NCBI RefSeq assembly: GCF_015352985.1 | Contig: NZ_JACYXF010000004.1 | Coordinates: 124,001 to 188,000 of the forward strand | Reading direction: 5' to 3' | Source of the DNA: Noviherbaspirillum malthae | Lineage (GTDB): Bacteria; Pseudomonadota; Gammaproteobacteria; Burkholderiales; Burkholderiaceae_D | DNA length: 64,000 bases | Shown: in pieces, positions 24,700 to 33,876 of the stretch | Numbering within the stretch: the stretch's first letter is position 1 | Layout of the letters: each line of letters starts with the position of its first letter | Notes under the pieces: generated by a model | Told to the model about the DNA's origin: nothing | Databases searched by the model: none | The model's input: only the letters and a program-made list of their open reading frames with translations | Translations under genes and position numbers: made by a program

Positions 24700-26211
24700 A
24701 TGAACAACACTTCCATCCTTTCCTCGACTTTGGCGCATGGCCTGCTCAAGGCGGCTGTTCCCGCCGCCCTGCTGCTGGCCGGCTGCGGCGGCGGCGACGA
24801 CAACTCGACCGCCGCAGGCTCCGGCACAACGCCGCCGCCTGCGGCATCCGCTCCGGCAGCTCCTGCAGCCAATCCGCCGGCCGGCGACACCCGCCTCCAC
24901 GATTCCCTGGTCTTCACGCTCGACCAAGCGGCATTGCCCTTCGGGCCGCTCGCAGGCACAACCGTGGAAACCGACCGCTGGGCAGGCGTGCTCAACGGCA
25001 GCGGCTACCGGATCGAAGTGCCCCGCAACTGGAACGGCCGCCTCGTGATGTATGCGCACGGCTATGAAGGCCTTCATCCGGAACTGAAGGTATCCGACAT
25101 CCCGATCCGCCGCTACCTGATCGAAAACGGCTATGCCTGGGCGGCATCGAGTTTCAGCAAGAACAGCTACGACGTTCGCTCCGGCATCGAAGACACCAAT
25201 GCGCTGGCGCTGGCCTTCACCACCATTGCCGCGCAGAACAACCGTCCCCTGGCCGCACCTTTGCGCATCTACATCGTCGGCGCCTCGATGGGCGGCCATG
25301 TCGCAGCCGCCGCGGTGGAACGCGAAACCCTGGCGACGGCAAGGAACAAGGTGTCGTACCACGGCGCGGTACCGATGTGCGGCGTGGTCGGCGATACCGA
25401 GCTCTTCAATTACGCCACCGCCTACCAGCTCGCTGCACAGTACATCGCCGGCCAGCCCGCGACGAGCTATCCGGTCACCGACTTCGACAGCAAGGAAAAG
25501 GACATCAAGGACGAGCTTTGGATACTCTATCCATCGATCCTCACCGACAAGGGCCGCCAGCTGCGCTCGGCCTTCATCAACCTCACCGGCGGCCCTCGCC
25601 CCATAGCGGAAGACAGCTTCAAGCTCAAGCCGCTGCAGGAAGGCGTATGGCGCCGCTTCAACGACAACGGCACGCTCGACGGCATCCTCAACAAGAATGT
25701 GGTCGATACGCGAGGCTTCATCTACCAGCTGGACGACGACCCGGCGCAATCGCCGGCGGAGCAGGCAATGAATGCCAGCATCCTGCGCGTGACGCCGACG
25801 CCTGATGCCAACCCGCTGCGCACCGACGGCCTGCGCTGGGTGCCTAAGGTCAACGGCCAGTTCAGCGTGCCGGTGGTAACGCTTCACGGACTGGGCGACC
25901 TGTTCGTGCCGTTCAGCATGGAACAGATCTACAAGCGCCGCGCGCAGGCCAACGGCAGTGACCAGTGGCTGGTGCAGCGCGCGCTGCGCGCGCCCGGCCA
26001 TTGCGACTTCACGGTCGCGGAACAAGTGGAAGCTTTCCAGGCCATGGTGACCTGGGAGCAGACCGGCGTGAAACCGGCAGGCGACGATGTACTGACCCCG
26101 GCCGTCGTGGCCAATCCGGCTTACGGTTGCGCATTCACCCGCAACAACGCGGGGCCGGATGACTCCACCGCAATTGACGTGTCGAGGAGATTGATGCCGT
26201 CGTGTCCGTAA
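24700..26211 (+). CDS. Lipoprotein alpha/beta-hydrolase
   Basis: A 503-residue exported protein with a lipobox (LLLAGC, lipidated C29) and a Pro/Ala-rich linker to about residue 60. The alpha/beta-hydrolase core has nucleophile S196 in GASMGGH, oxyanion region YAHGYEG, acid D400 in GLGDLFVPF and H434 in APGHCDF. That is a complete triad, so it is probably an active esterase or amidase at the cell surface or periplasm. Several Cys in the mature part may form disulphides. ATG 24679 in the same frame is an alternative start seven codons earlier. Substrate unknown. Confidence 0.83.
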   Translation: MNNTSILSSTLAHGLLKAAVPAALLLAGCGGGDDNSTAAGSGTTPPPAASAPAAPAANPPAGDTRLHDSLVFTLDQAALPFGPLAGTTVETDRWAGVLNGSGYRIEVPRNWNGRLVMYAHGYEGLHPELKVSDIPIRRYLIENGYAWAASSFSKNSYDVRSGIEDTNALALAFTTIAAQNNRPLAAPLRIYIVGASMGGHVAAAAVERETLATARNKVSYHGAVPMCGVVGDTELFNYATAYQLAAQYIAGQPATSYPVTDFDSKEKDIKDELWILYPSILTDKGRQLRSAFINLTGGPRPIAEDSFKLKPLQEGVWRRFNDNGTLDGILNKNVVDTRGFIYQLDDDPAQSPAEQAMNASILRVTPTPDANPLRTDGLRWVPKVNGQFSVPVVTLHGLGDLFVPFSMEQIYKRRAQANGSDQWLVQRALRAPGHCDFTVAEQVEAFQAMVTWEQTGVKPAGDDVLTPAVVANPAYGCAFTRNNAGPDDSTAIDVSRRLMPSCP

Positions 26212-26288
26212 TGCTTTCCGGCTTGAACCGCGTTTGCGGTTCAGAGACGCGACAATACCTTCTCAATGTTTCAGGAACGGAGGAGCCC

Positions 26289-26480
26289 ATGGCACAGGAA
26301 ATCGACGATAACGCTGTCGAATCGATGATTCGCACGATCTGCAACAAGAACAGTCTGGCAACTGCCGTCGAAGCGAAACTGGAGGCGTCTCGCTGGCTAC
26401 TGCAGGTCGACGGCGGGATGGCGACGATGTCGCCTGAGGCAAGGAAGAAACTGGAGACTGCGATTGCAGAAAATTCCTAG
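26289..26480 (+). CDS. Small conserved-looking hypothetical protein
   Basis: A 63-residue acidic, helical, soluble protein (MAQEIDDNAVESMIR to LETAIAENS). A good ribosome site GGAGGAG lies just before ATG 26289, which is why this start is chosen over 26202. Unknown function. It is 77 bases after the hydrolase gene and could be on the same transcript. Confidence 0.62.
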   Translation: MAQEIDDNAVESMIRTICNKNSLATAVEAKLEASRWLLQVDGGMATMSPEARKKLETAIAENS

Positions 26481-26614
26481 CGAATCGCATTCGCCGCGCC
26501 ACCTCAGGGAATAAAGTGAATCGTCGCGAGGTAACCTGATCGTTCAGTATTGACAAGGTCCAACCGCACTTGGAATTCCACCGTCACTGCAATTTACGAA
26601 TCTTCGGGCAAGAA

Positions 26615-26654
26615 AAAAGCCGCAAACCGTTGATATCAACGGTTTGCGGCTTTT
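26615..26654 (-). terminator. Terminator of the tRNA-Asn/tRNA-Thr transcript
   Basis: A perfect 40-base palindrome (20-base arms, AAAAGCCGCAAACCGTTGAT and its complement) with no loop. On the minus strand the stem ends in six T residues. It lies 24 bases after tRNA-Thr. Confidence 0.88.
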
Positions 26655-26678
26655 ACGAGCATACTGCCCGGTGTTCGG

Positions 26679-26754
26679 TGGTGCCGCCTGTCTGATTCGA
26701 ACAGACCACCTGATGATTACAAGTCAACTGCTCTACCAAATGAGCTAAGGCGGC
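26679..26754 (-). tRNA. tRNA-Thr (anticodon TGT)
   Basis: A 76-base cloverleaf including an encoded CCA end. Acceptor GCCGCCT pairs with AGGCGGC, the D arm is AGCTCATTTGGTAGAGC, and the anticodon loop CTTGTAA places TGT. The T arm is TCTGTTCGAATCAGA. Transcribed after tRNA-Asn with a three-base gap. Confidence 0.95.
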
Positions 26755-26757
26755 ACG

Positions 26758-26833
26758 TGGCTCCCCGACCTGGACTCGAACCAGGGACCTGCGGATTAAC
26801 AGTCCGTCGCTCTACCGACTGAGCTATCAGGGA
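26758..26833 (-). tRNA. tRNA-Asn (anticodon GTT)
   Basis: A 76-base cloverleaf with encoded CCA. The acceptor arm is TCCCTGA with TCGGGGA (one G-T pair), the D arm is AGCTCAGTCGGTAGAGC, and the anticodon loop CTGTTAA gives GTT. The T arm is CCTGGTTCGAGTCCAGG. First of the two-gene tRNA unit. Confidence 0.96.
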
Positions 26834-27499
26834 ATAGAGCCGGCATTATAGCGATCACAGGCACGGCGTCAATATGCAGAAACACTTTAAGCCAATGAAG
26901 TTGATTTTTCTTATTGGAATAACCATTACATATCAAATGAATATGGTTCTTCCAATAATGACTTCATCGGGTTTGAAACCGGTTGAGTTCGAATTTTTGA
27001 AAGCGCTCCATGCACGCCTGCCGTGTGCGCAAGAGCCGGATTGACTGCCCGGGACATCAGAACCAATGATCGTTCAGACGGCCGTTTCAGGCAGTGGATC
27101 GCTTCGATCCTCGGCAGATTACTTTCCAATACTGATGTAAAAAGAAGCAACAGCGCGCAGAGGGCTTGTTGAGTAAGGGTCGATGCGAAAATATTGCGAA
27201 CGTTGATCGTAAGCGACATGGTAGCCGTACCCGCGCCATCCCATCTCCTTGGGATGGCGCAAGCCACCGAATCGAATGTAACATTCCATGTTATGCCTTA
27301 GGATTGGTATTAGACATGGGTCTTGCGGAATCCGGGCCTTGCCTGGTCCGCCTTTCGATTTCCATACTGACGAGCCTGATCTCCACGAAGGTTACCGGAA
27401 TGTGCTGTTCCACCGCATCGACGCCGCACGACATAAACCAAGGTTGCAGAGTGACGCAACGCGCCCATGAACCGACCCGTTAGGCATCATCAAATACCC
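26834..27499. other. Intergenic region with a solo repeat end
   Basis: About 665 bases with no gene called. The tRNA promoter should be just right of 26833. A minus-strand open frame 26926-27267 (113 codons) has no ribosome site and no family likeness. A copy of the TACCAATCC repeat end lies at 27287-27312. The irregular codon patterns suggest decayed sequence. Confidence 0.45.
27287..27312 (-). repeat. Solo copy of the MITE-like element end
   Basis: GTTATGCCTTAGGATTGGTATTAG, read on the minus strand, is CTAATACCAATCCTAAGGCATAAC. This matches the left end of the element at 63282 at all but two positions. No inverted partner within about 200 bases was found. Confidence 0.6.
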
Positions 27500-27931
27500 A
27501 TGCTCAGTACAGGCGCTCAAGCTCTCATCGTTGGAGCATCACTCAGTGGAGCCGCAGCCGTGGCTCACTTGACGTGCATCCTGATCGGCGCTCCCGCATA
27601 CCGCTTCATGGGTGCCGGAGAACGCATGATTCGTGTCGCCGAAGCAGGCAGGCTCCGCCCGACACTCGTCACCCTGACAATCGCCGGAGTTCTTCTGCTT
27701 TGGGCAGCCTACGCGCTATCCGGTGCAGGCATCATTGGGAGACTTCCAATGACCAAGCTCGCTCTATCTGTTATCTGCAGCATCTATATCGCCAGAGCTG
27801 TCGCCTTTCCGTTTTTGAAACCGCTTTTTCCCGGGAATTCAAATACCTTCTGGCGGGTGTCATCCGGTATCTGCGGCTTCATTGGGCTCGTACACTTGTA
27901 CGGCATGCTGTCGCTGTGGCGCGTGCTGTAA
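27500..27931 (+). CDS. Small integral membrane protein
   Basis: A 143-residue protein with four probable membrane helices (about 7-27, 52-74, 84-104, 118-140) and short loops. Family not named. The start at ATG 27500 (MLSTGAQALIVGAS) removes a polar N-terminal extension from an ATG at 27467; neither has a strong ribosome site, so the start is uncertain. Downstream 73 bases lies a lipoprotein gene in the same direction. Confidence 0.68.
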   Translation: MLSTGAQALIVGASLSGAAAVAHLTCILIGAPAYRFMGAGERMIRVAEAGRLRPTLVTLTIAGVLLLWAAYALSGAGIIGRLPMTKLALSVICSIYIARAVAFPFLKPLFPGNSNTFWRVSSGICGFIGLVHLYGMLSLWRVL

Positions 27932-28004
27932 TACCTGACTCTTGCATCGCAAGGACGTTTTGCGCATTATTTTCGTCAAGTCAAACATAAACAAAGGAGG
28001 AAGA

Positions 28005-28568
28005 ATGAAGCACTATGCACTCGTAGGGATGTTGACCGTGGTCTTTCTGACCGGCTGCGCATCGACCAGGCAAGAACAAAATGCGCCTCAGTCTGCAGCC
28101 GCATCGGCATCAAGTCGGCAATCCGTACCCGTGCCTGCTACGTCAGCTAAAAAGCTTGTATTGAATATGTCAGGGCCGAAGAACGTAACGGAAGCAAAGG
28201 ATTGGTCAAGCTTCAAAGAAGAATGGCGTGCCACTTTTGCGGATCACGCCAAAGAGGCCGGCATTGCCTTTTCGATGCAGGATGGCGAGGCCCGTCCTAC
28301 CGGAGAGCCCGGCACCTTGTTGACAGTCTATGTCAATGATTATCGTATGGTCGGCATCGGTGCACGAGTCTTCTTCGGCGTCATGACAGGCAACGCCTTC
28401 ATTGACTCCAAGGCAAATTTTATTGATCTGAAAACCGGCAAGTCGTTTGGCGCCCAGAACTACAACACGACGTCATCCGCCTGGCACGGTGTCTTCGGAA
28501 AAATGACGCCACAACAAGTTGATGCCGTTGCATCTGGCGTCTTTTCCGAGCTCAAGCTTGCACGTTGA
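28005..28568 (+). CDS. Lipoprotein, possibly DUF4410-like
   Basis: A 187-residue lipoprotein with lipobox FLTGC (C18) and a Ser/Ala/Gln-rich linker to about 45. The globular part has a distinctive FFGVMTGNAFIDSKANFIDL and YNTTSSAWHGVFGKMT. The latter resembles DUF4410-type periplasmic proteins, but I hold this weakly. An excellent ribosome site AAAGGAGGAAGA precedes ATG 28005. Function unknown; outer-membrane association is likely because residue +2 after Cys is Ala rather than Asp. Confidence 0.75.
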   Translation: MKHYALVGMLTVVFLTGCASTRQEQNAPQSAAASASSRQSVPVPATSAKKLVLNMSGPKNVTEAKDWSSFKEEWRATFADHAKEAGIAFSMQDGEARPTGEPGTLLTVYVNDYRMVGIGARVFFGVMTGNAFIDSKANFIDLKTGKSFGAQNYNTTSSAWHGVFGKMTPQQVDAVASGVFSELKLAR

Positions 28569-28595
28569 ATGAAACATCCATAACTCATCATTGCA

Positions 28596-28619
28596 CACCA
28601 ACGCCGAACGGCGTTGGTG
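28596..28619. terminator. Hairpin after the lipoprotein gene
   Basis: CACCAACGCC and GGCGTTGGTG form a 10-bp stem with loop GAAC. No T-tract follows on the plus strand, so it is at best a weak terminator. Confidence 0.5.
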
Positions 28620-28703
28620 AAGCGGCACTTTATCCATCATTTCCATCACAGGTACCAGAATCTTGGCTCAATCGCAGTCAGAAGATTTTGGCGATGCCTT
28701 GCA

Positions 28704-29861
28704 TTACGCCCGCTTGCCGAATTCCGCTTCCGCCACAGTCCACCGCACGGCCTGCTCGCTCAGGCTGACACCGAGCCCCGGCCGGGTCGGCACGAGCATG
28801 CGGCCATCCTTGATCTCCAACCGCTCATTGAACAGCGGTTCGAGCCATTCGAAATGCTCCACCCACGGTTCGCGGGGATAAGCGGCGGCAAGATGCACAT
28901 GCAGTTCCATCGCAAAATGGGGCGCGATCATCAGTCCTGCATGCTCGGCCATCGAAGCCACCTTCAGAAACGGCGTGATGCCTCCAACGCGTGGAGCATC
29001 CGGCATGACGTAATCCGCGGATCGTTGCCTGATCAGTTCCCAATGTTCAGCCACGCTCGTCAGCATCTCGCCGGTCGCAATCGGCGTATCGAACTGCGCG
29101 GCAAGTGCGGCATGCCCCTCCGCGTCGTAACAGTCCAGCGGCTCTTCAATCCACACCAGGTTGAACTGTTCCATGATGCGGCACATCCGCTGCGCGGTAG
29201 GACGATCCCATTGCTGATTGGCGTCGACCATGAGGGGAAAGGCATCTCCCAAATGCTTGCGCACCGTTTGGACGCGATGAATGTCCAGTGCGCAGTCGGG
29301 CTGCCCGACCTTGAGCTTGATGCCGCCTATCCCGCGCTCGCGCGACATGTCGGTGTTTTTCACCAGTTGATCCAGCGGCGTATGCAGGAAGCCGCCCGAG
29401 GTGTTGTAGCAGCGAACCGAGTCGCGATAGGCGCCCAGCAGCTTTGCAAGCGACAGGCCGGCACGCTTGGCCTTCAGATCCCACAGCGCCACGTCGAAGG
29501 CGCCGATTGCCTGGGTCGACAATCCGCTGCGGCCGACCGATGCGCCTGCCCATGCGAGCTTGTCCCACAGGCGCGCGATGTCGCTTGCGTCCTCCCCCAG
29601 TAGAACGGGCGCGATCTCCTTGGCATGGGCGAACTGTCCCGGTCCGCCGGCACGCTTGGAATAGCTGAATCCGATGCCGCGATGGCCGCTGCCCGTTTCG
29701 ATTTCCGTGAACAGCATGGCAATCTCGGTCATCGGCTTCTGGCGGCCGGTCAGAACCTTGGCATCGCTGATCGGATTGGCCAATGGCAGCGTCACCGAAG
29801 CCACGCGGACCCAGGCGATCGCATCGTCGCTGGCGGAAGAAAAGGCGCTATTGTGAGACAT
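28704..29861 (-). CDS. L-talarate/galactarate dehydratase
   Basis: A 385-residue enolase-superfamily enzyme of the mandelate-racemase group, dehydrating L-talarate and galactarate to 5-keto-4-deoxy-glucarate. The sequence follows the characterised TalrD/GalrD enzymes closely (SDAKVLTGRQKPMTE, GFSYSKRAGG, CYNTSGGFLHTPLDQ). Catalytic and metal residues are in register: K182/K184 (KLK), D213 and N215, E239, E265, D288 and H315. It precedes a downstream region with no partner. The Bug receptor gene lies 78 bases upstream, so the pair is probably an aldarate uptake or sensing and degradation unit. Confidence 0.94.
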   Translation of the reverse strand: MSHNSAFSSASDDAIAWVRVASVTLPLANPISDAKVLTGRQKPMTEIAMLFTEIETGSGHRGIGFSYSKRAGGPGQFAHAKEIAPVLLGEDASDIARLWDKLAWAGASVGRSGLSTQAIGAFDVALWDLKAKRAGLSLAKLLGAYRDSVRCYNTSGGFLHTPLDQLVKNTDMSRERGIGGIKLKVGQPDCALDIHRVQTVRKHLGDAFPLMVDANQQWDRPTAQRMCRIMEQFNLVWIEEPLDCYDAEGHAALAAQFDTPIATGEMLTSVAEHWELIRQRSADYVMPDAPRVGGITPFLKVASMAEHAGLMIAPHFAMELHVHLAAAYPREPWVEHFEWLEPLFNERLEIKDGRMLVPTRPGLGVSLSEQAVRWTVAEAEFGKRA

Positions 29862-29939
29862 GATGAAATGCTTTCCTTATGCAATAAAAATGGAGCGGCG
29901 ATATGCCTGGCCTTGGGTAGCGTTGATTACGCTACCCGC

Positions 29940-30911
29940 TTAATCGATGGTGATGTTTCCGTCATGAATCACCCTCTTCCAGCGCTCAAGCTCGGCGGAC
30001 TGGAATTTCCTGAATTCCTCAGGGCTGTTGCCGACCACGTCGAAACCTTGCTCGGTCAGGCGCTGCCTGACGTCCGGCTCGTTCAGGATGCCGACGATGG
30101 CGCCATGCAATTTGGCCTTCACTTCCGGCGCCAGACCGCGGGGCGCCGCGACGGCTTGCCAGGATGTGACCTCGAGGTCCTTGATCCCCGCTTCATTCAT
30201 CGTCGGCACCGAGGGCAGCAACGAAGATCGCTTGTCGCTGGTGATCGCCAGTGCTTTCAGCTTCCCCGATTTCACATGAGGGATGACCACATTCAGATTC
30301 TGGAACGACGCCTCCGCATGGCCGGCCATGACATCGCCGAGGACCGCCGCACCGCCCTTGTATGGAATATGAACGCCGTTCGTGCCCGTCTTCTGCCAGA
30401 ACAGCGCTGTCGTCAGATGATCCGATGTGCCGGCGCCCGACGTGCCGAACGAAACCTTCTGCGGATTCTTCTTCAGATACGCGATGAATTCGGCGACCGT
30501 GTTGGCCGGAAGACTGGGATTGACGACCAGCACATTCGGCGCCCGAACCGCAACCGTGAGCAGGTCGAAGTCTTTCGAGGGGTCGTAAGCCAGCTTCTTC
30601 TGCAGATGCGGATTGACGGAATAAACGCCGATGGATGCGACAAGAATCGTGTAGCCGTCTGCGGGCGCATTCTTTACGAAACCTGCGCCGATGGCACCCG
30701 TCGCGCCTGGCTTGTTTTCCACGATCATCGGCTGGCCGAGCTTGGTCTGGATTCTTGCGCCTATCGTGCGCGCGATCATGTCGGTCGATCCGCCCGGCAG
30801 GAACGGAACGATGGCCGTGACGGGTTTTTCGGGATAGTCGGCGGCGTGTGTCAGCGTCGCAGTCAGTACGGCGCCGACGACTAATGCGGACAGGAATTTC
30901 CGGGCATTCAT
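29940..30911 (-). CDS. Bug/TctC-family periplasmic solute receptor (2 of 5)
   Basis: A 323-residue receptor with signal peptide (about 1-23) and family blocks DYPEKPVTAIVPFLPGGSTD, MIVENKPGATGAIGAGF and DGYTILVAS. GGAGACATTC precedes ATG 30911. It lies directly upstream of the talarate/galactarate dehydratase, so an aldaric acid is the likely ligand (inference from context). No TctA/TctB genes are nearby. Confidence 0.93.
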   Translation of the reverse strand: MNARKFLSALVVGAVLTATLTHAADYPEKPVTAIVPFLPGGSTDMIARTIGARIQTKLGQPMIVENKPGATGAIGAGFVKNAPADGYTILVASIGVYSVNPHLQKKLAYDPSKDFDLLTVAVRAPNVLVVNPSLPANTVAEFIAYLKKNPQKVSFGTSGAGTSDHLTTALFWQKTGTNGVHIPYKGGAAVLGDVMAGHAEASFQNLNVVIPHVKSGKLKALAITSDKRSSLLPSVPTMNEAGIKDLEVTSWQAVAAPRGLAPEVKAKLHGAIVGILNEPDVRQRLTEQGFDVVGNSPEEFRKFQSAELERWKRVIHDGNITID

Positions 30912-31235
30912 GAATGTCTCCGTAGGTGTTGTGGTTATGTCGCTGCAGATGCGAGCTGTCTCTGCACATCGATGAACGGATGCGGCCGGGCTCGGGCAAC
31001 GGGAACGATGGCGTCCGCCTCATGCTTGATCGCTTCAGCGAACAGCGGGCATTCGGTTGATTTATTCTGGCAGCAGCTCAGCGGAATGACTCGCCAGCCG
31101 GCGCATTCCTGTTATGCGGATTTCGCATAAGTTGCCATTGCAGCAACTCCGGTTCCACCATGTTTCGGGAATGATGATTCGCGATGATTTCGCAGGAAGG
31201 CCGGCGACTCTCGGCTTTCGTATCCAGCCAAGGAT
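30912..31235. other. Intergenic region with a LysR-type box
   Basis: 324 bases between the LysR gene and the receptor gene. It contains the dyad at 31112-31130, about 200 bases upstream of the receptor start. Nothing else seen. Confidence 0.45.
31112..31130. promoter_or_regulatory. LysR-type box upstream of the aldarate operon
   Basis: TTATGCGGATTTCGCATAA: 7-bp arms TTATGCG/CGCATAA, fitting the T-N11-A rule of LysR sites. It lies between the LysR gene and the receptor-dehydratase genes it probably controls. Confidence 0.6.
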
Positions 31236-32162
31236 TCAATGCAGCCTTGCATCCGCCCATCCGCCCGTGCGAACCAGTTCCTCGACTTCCGCGCGGATGA
31301 TTTGCGTGATCGACCGGAGATGGCTCAACGGCGCCCGGTTCTGGGAGAATGCCAGCACCACCTTGCGTTCCGCAGTCACGCCTTCGAGTTTCACGGCAAG
31401 CAGCCTTCCGGTCGTGACTTCCTCACGCACGGCGGCCAATGGCAATAGCGTGTAGCCGCATCCCATCTGGACAAGGCGTTTCGTGACGGAGATGGAGGTA
31501 TTGGATTCCATCACCACGTTCAGGGAGACATTGCTGTCCTGTGCGAATGTCTCCGCCATCATGCGCAGGCCATGGGGCGCGCTCGGCAGGATCATCGGCA
31601 ATTGCCCGAGGACGTGAACGGGGATGGACGTGCCGATATGCGTATGCGAAGGCGGCGCGATCAGCCATACAGGCTCGGTGAGCAGGGTTTCCACCTTAAC
31701 GCCGGTGACGTTGGGCTGCGCATACAAGACCGCAAGATCGGCTTCGCCGGCGGTCAGCAGCGACAGCATGTGAACGCCGACGCCTTCAATGAAGCGAACC
31801 CTGGTATTCGGATACTGCCGCTGGAACCTGAGGCCGACTGCCCCGAACAGAATGCTGGCAATCGTGGGATGCGCGGCGATAACCGCTTCCGATGGGCCCT
31901 GGGAGGAAAAGGCTCCGAGCGCGCGCTGCGCCTCTTCAATCGTCATGGTGACTTGCCTGGCATAGGCAAGCAGCGCGTGACCGGCATCGGTCAGCTGAAT
32001 TCCGCGCCCGCCGCGGTGAAAGAGCCGCGTTTTCGCATCAGCCTGGAGCCGCATCATGTGCCGGCTCACGGTGGACTGATTCGTTCCCAGCTCGATCGCA
32101 GCGCGGGACAAGCTTCCGCATGTGGCGACCCGCACGAAGCATTCAAGATCTTCAGAATTCAT
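31236..32162 (-). CDS. LysR-family regulator of the aldarate genes (inferred)
   Basis: A 308-residue LysR protein: HTH at about 3-60 (GSLSRAAIELGTNQSTVSRH) and effector domain. Its N-terminal half is close to the partial LysR at 63528 (shared patterns AALELGT, STLSRHM, GRG, RVRFIEG), so the two are paralogues. Upstream of and parallel to the receptor-dehydratase pair. ATG 32162 gives the normal family N-terminus MNSEDLECFVRV. Confidence 0.9.
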   Translation of the reverse strand: MNSEDLECFVRVATCGSLSRAAIELGTNQSTVSRHMMRLQADAKTRLFHRGGRGIQLTDAGHALLAYARQVTMTIEEAQRALGAFSSQGPSEAVIAAHPTIASILFGAVGLRFQRQYPNTRVRFIEGVGVHMLSLLTAGEADLAVLYAQPNVTGVKVETLLTEPVWLIAPPSHTHIGTSIPVHVLGQLPMILPSAPHGLRMMAETFAQDSNVSLNVVMESNTSISVTKRLVQMGCGYTLLPLAAVREEVTTGRLLAVKLEGVTAERKVVLAFSQNRAPLSHLRSITQIIRAEVEELVRTGGWADARLH

Positions 32163-32315
32163 GGCGAACGAAAGGCTGGAATAAAGCGCATAGCTTACTT
32201 TCCTTTCCCTTTGCAGCCAATGCCAATGCCGCCGTGCCCCGGCCGGTGGATTGCCCCGGGGCTGTCTTTTGCAGCCGCCGGGTCATGTCGCAGCGCGATG
32301 AAGCGTGAACAGCCT

Positions 32316-33647
32316 CTATGCCGTCTTGTACTCGCGCGCGGGAAGCACCGTGCCTTTGCACTCGCCGAAGCCGATACGTGCCGCACCGGGCTTCTCGCAC
32401 CAGCCGCGCAGCACCACGGAATCGCCATCCTCAAGGAATGCCCTGCTCTCGCCGTTCGGCAGCTGCAGGGGCTGCTTGCCGCCCTGCGTCAGTTCGACCA
32501 GCGCGGCCGCCTGGTCCAGGCTCGGGCCTGACAGCGTGCCGCTGCCGAAGAGATCGCCCGGCTGGAGGTTGCAGCCGTTGACCGTATGGTGCGCAACCAG
32601 CTGCGCCACCGTCCAGTAAGCATGGCGGTAGCTGGTGCGGCAGATGGTCGCTTCCTGCACTTGCGCTTCGCGCATCTTCGCTGTCGACAGGCCGACTTCC
32701 AGCTGAATGTCGAGCGAACCGGACTGGCGGTTCTGCTCAGAATCGAGGTAAGGCAAGGGCTGCGGATCTTCGCTCGGGCGGGAGAACGGCACGCGGTAGG
32801 GCGCCAGCGCTTCCAGGGTCACGATCCATGGCGAAATCGTCGATGCGAAGTTCTTGGAAAGGAAAGGGCCGAGCGGCTGATATTCCCAACCCTGGATATC
32901 GCGCGCGGACCAGTCATTGAGCAATGCGATGCCGAACACATGGTCTTCCGCGTTCTGTATGCCGATGGGCTCGCCGAGAGCATTGCCCGTGCCGACGAAG
33001 ATGCCGAGCTCAAGCTCGATATCGAGCCGCTTGCTGGGGCCGAAAGACGGTGCGGAAGCGCCCGGCGGCATGGTCTGACCTACCGGCCTGTGGAATTCAC
33101 GGCCGGAAACGACGATGCTCGACGAGCGGCCGTGGTAGCCAATCGGCACCCACTTGTAATTCGGCAGCAGGGGATTGTCCGGCCGGAACTGCTTGCCGAT
33201 GTTGGTTGCGTGATAGACGGAGGTGTAGAAGTCGGTGTAATCACCGATGCGCGCCGGCACGTCGTATTCGACGTCGGTCTGGGCGACGAGGCAGGACTGC
33301 AAGTCCTTCTCTTCCTTCGCGCCTTCCCGCAGCGCCCTCGACAGCGCCAGCCGAAGCGCGCTCCACGCCTGCGCACCCAGGGCCATGAGCGCATTCAGCT
33401 TGTCCTGGGCACCGGCCTGCAGCAGCTTTCTGATGTCTTCGCTGAATGATGGCACTTCGGCTGCGAGACGAAGATCGAGGATCTGGTCGCCGATCGCCAC
33501 GCCGCAGCGGAACGGCTCACCCGTGTTGCGGCGGCGGAAGACCGCAAAAGGGAGGTTCTGGATCGGGAAATCCGTGCCGACCGTGTTCGCCGAAGCAACC
33601 CAACTGCGCAGCTGCAGATCGTGTGTCTCATTAAGCGTATGCATCAT
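32316..33647 (-). CDS. fahA: Fumarylacetoacetase
   Basis: A 443-residue enzyme cleaving fumarylacetoacetate to fumarate and acetoacetate, the last step of tyrosine/homogentisate degradation. Length and order match FAH: N-terminal SH3-like domain, then the catalytic domain with D139 and H146 (DFYTSVYHA; D126/H133 of the mammalian enzyme), E211/E213 (DIELELGIFVG) and D245 (NDWSARDIQGWEY). It has no hmgA beside it, so other pathway genes must be elsewhere. The ribosome site AAGGA favours ATG 33647 over 33644. Confidence 0.95.
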   Translation of the reverse strand: MMHTLNETHDLQLRSWVASANTVGTDFPIQNLPFAVFRRRNTGEPFRCGVAIGDQILDLRLAAEVPSFSEDIRKLLQAGAQDKLNALMALGAQAWSALRLALSRALREGAKEEKDLQSCLVAQTDVEYDVPARIGDYTDFYTSVYHATNIGKQFRPDNPLLPNYKWVPIGYHGRSSSIVVSGREFHRPVGQTMPPGASAPSFGPSKRLDIELELGIFVGTGNALGEPIGIQNAEDHVFGIALLNDWSARDIQGWEYQPLGPFLSKNFASTISPWIVTLEALAPYRVPFSRPSEDPQPLPYLDSEQNRQSGSLDIQLEVGLSTAKMREAQVQEATICRTSYRHAYWTVAQLVAHHTVNGCNLQPGDLFGSGTLSGPSLDQAAALVELTQGGKQPLQLPNGESRAFLEDGDSVVLRGWCEKPGAARIGFGECKGTVLPAREYKTA

Positions 33648-33876
33648 CAATATCCTTACTGGTTACTGTCGCCGATTGCCATTAGAGCAGGATATGCCGG
33701 GCATTGCTCCGGTGCAAACGGCAAGCGGCGGGAAGATAACGTTAGACTATGGCAGCCAAGACTATAGGAGTTTGGCGAATGGATTAACATGCAAATACGC
33801 AAATTCCCTCTATTTAGCATGTCAATAATGCACACGATGCCGCCGATTGCATTTGCACAAGCCGGGAAGCAGCAAG

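Noticed and set aside
26926-27267. 113-codon minus-strand frame near the tRNA genes
   Set aside because: No ribosome site, no family likeness, and position in repeat-containing intergenic DNA.
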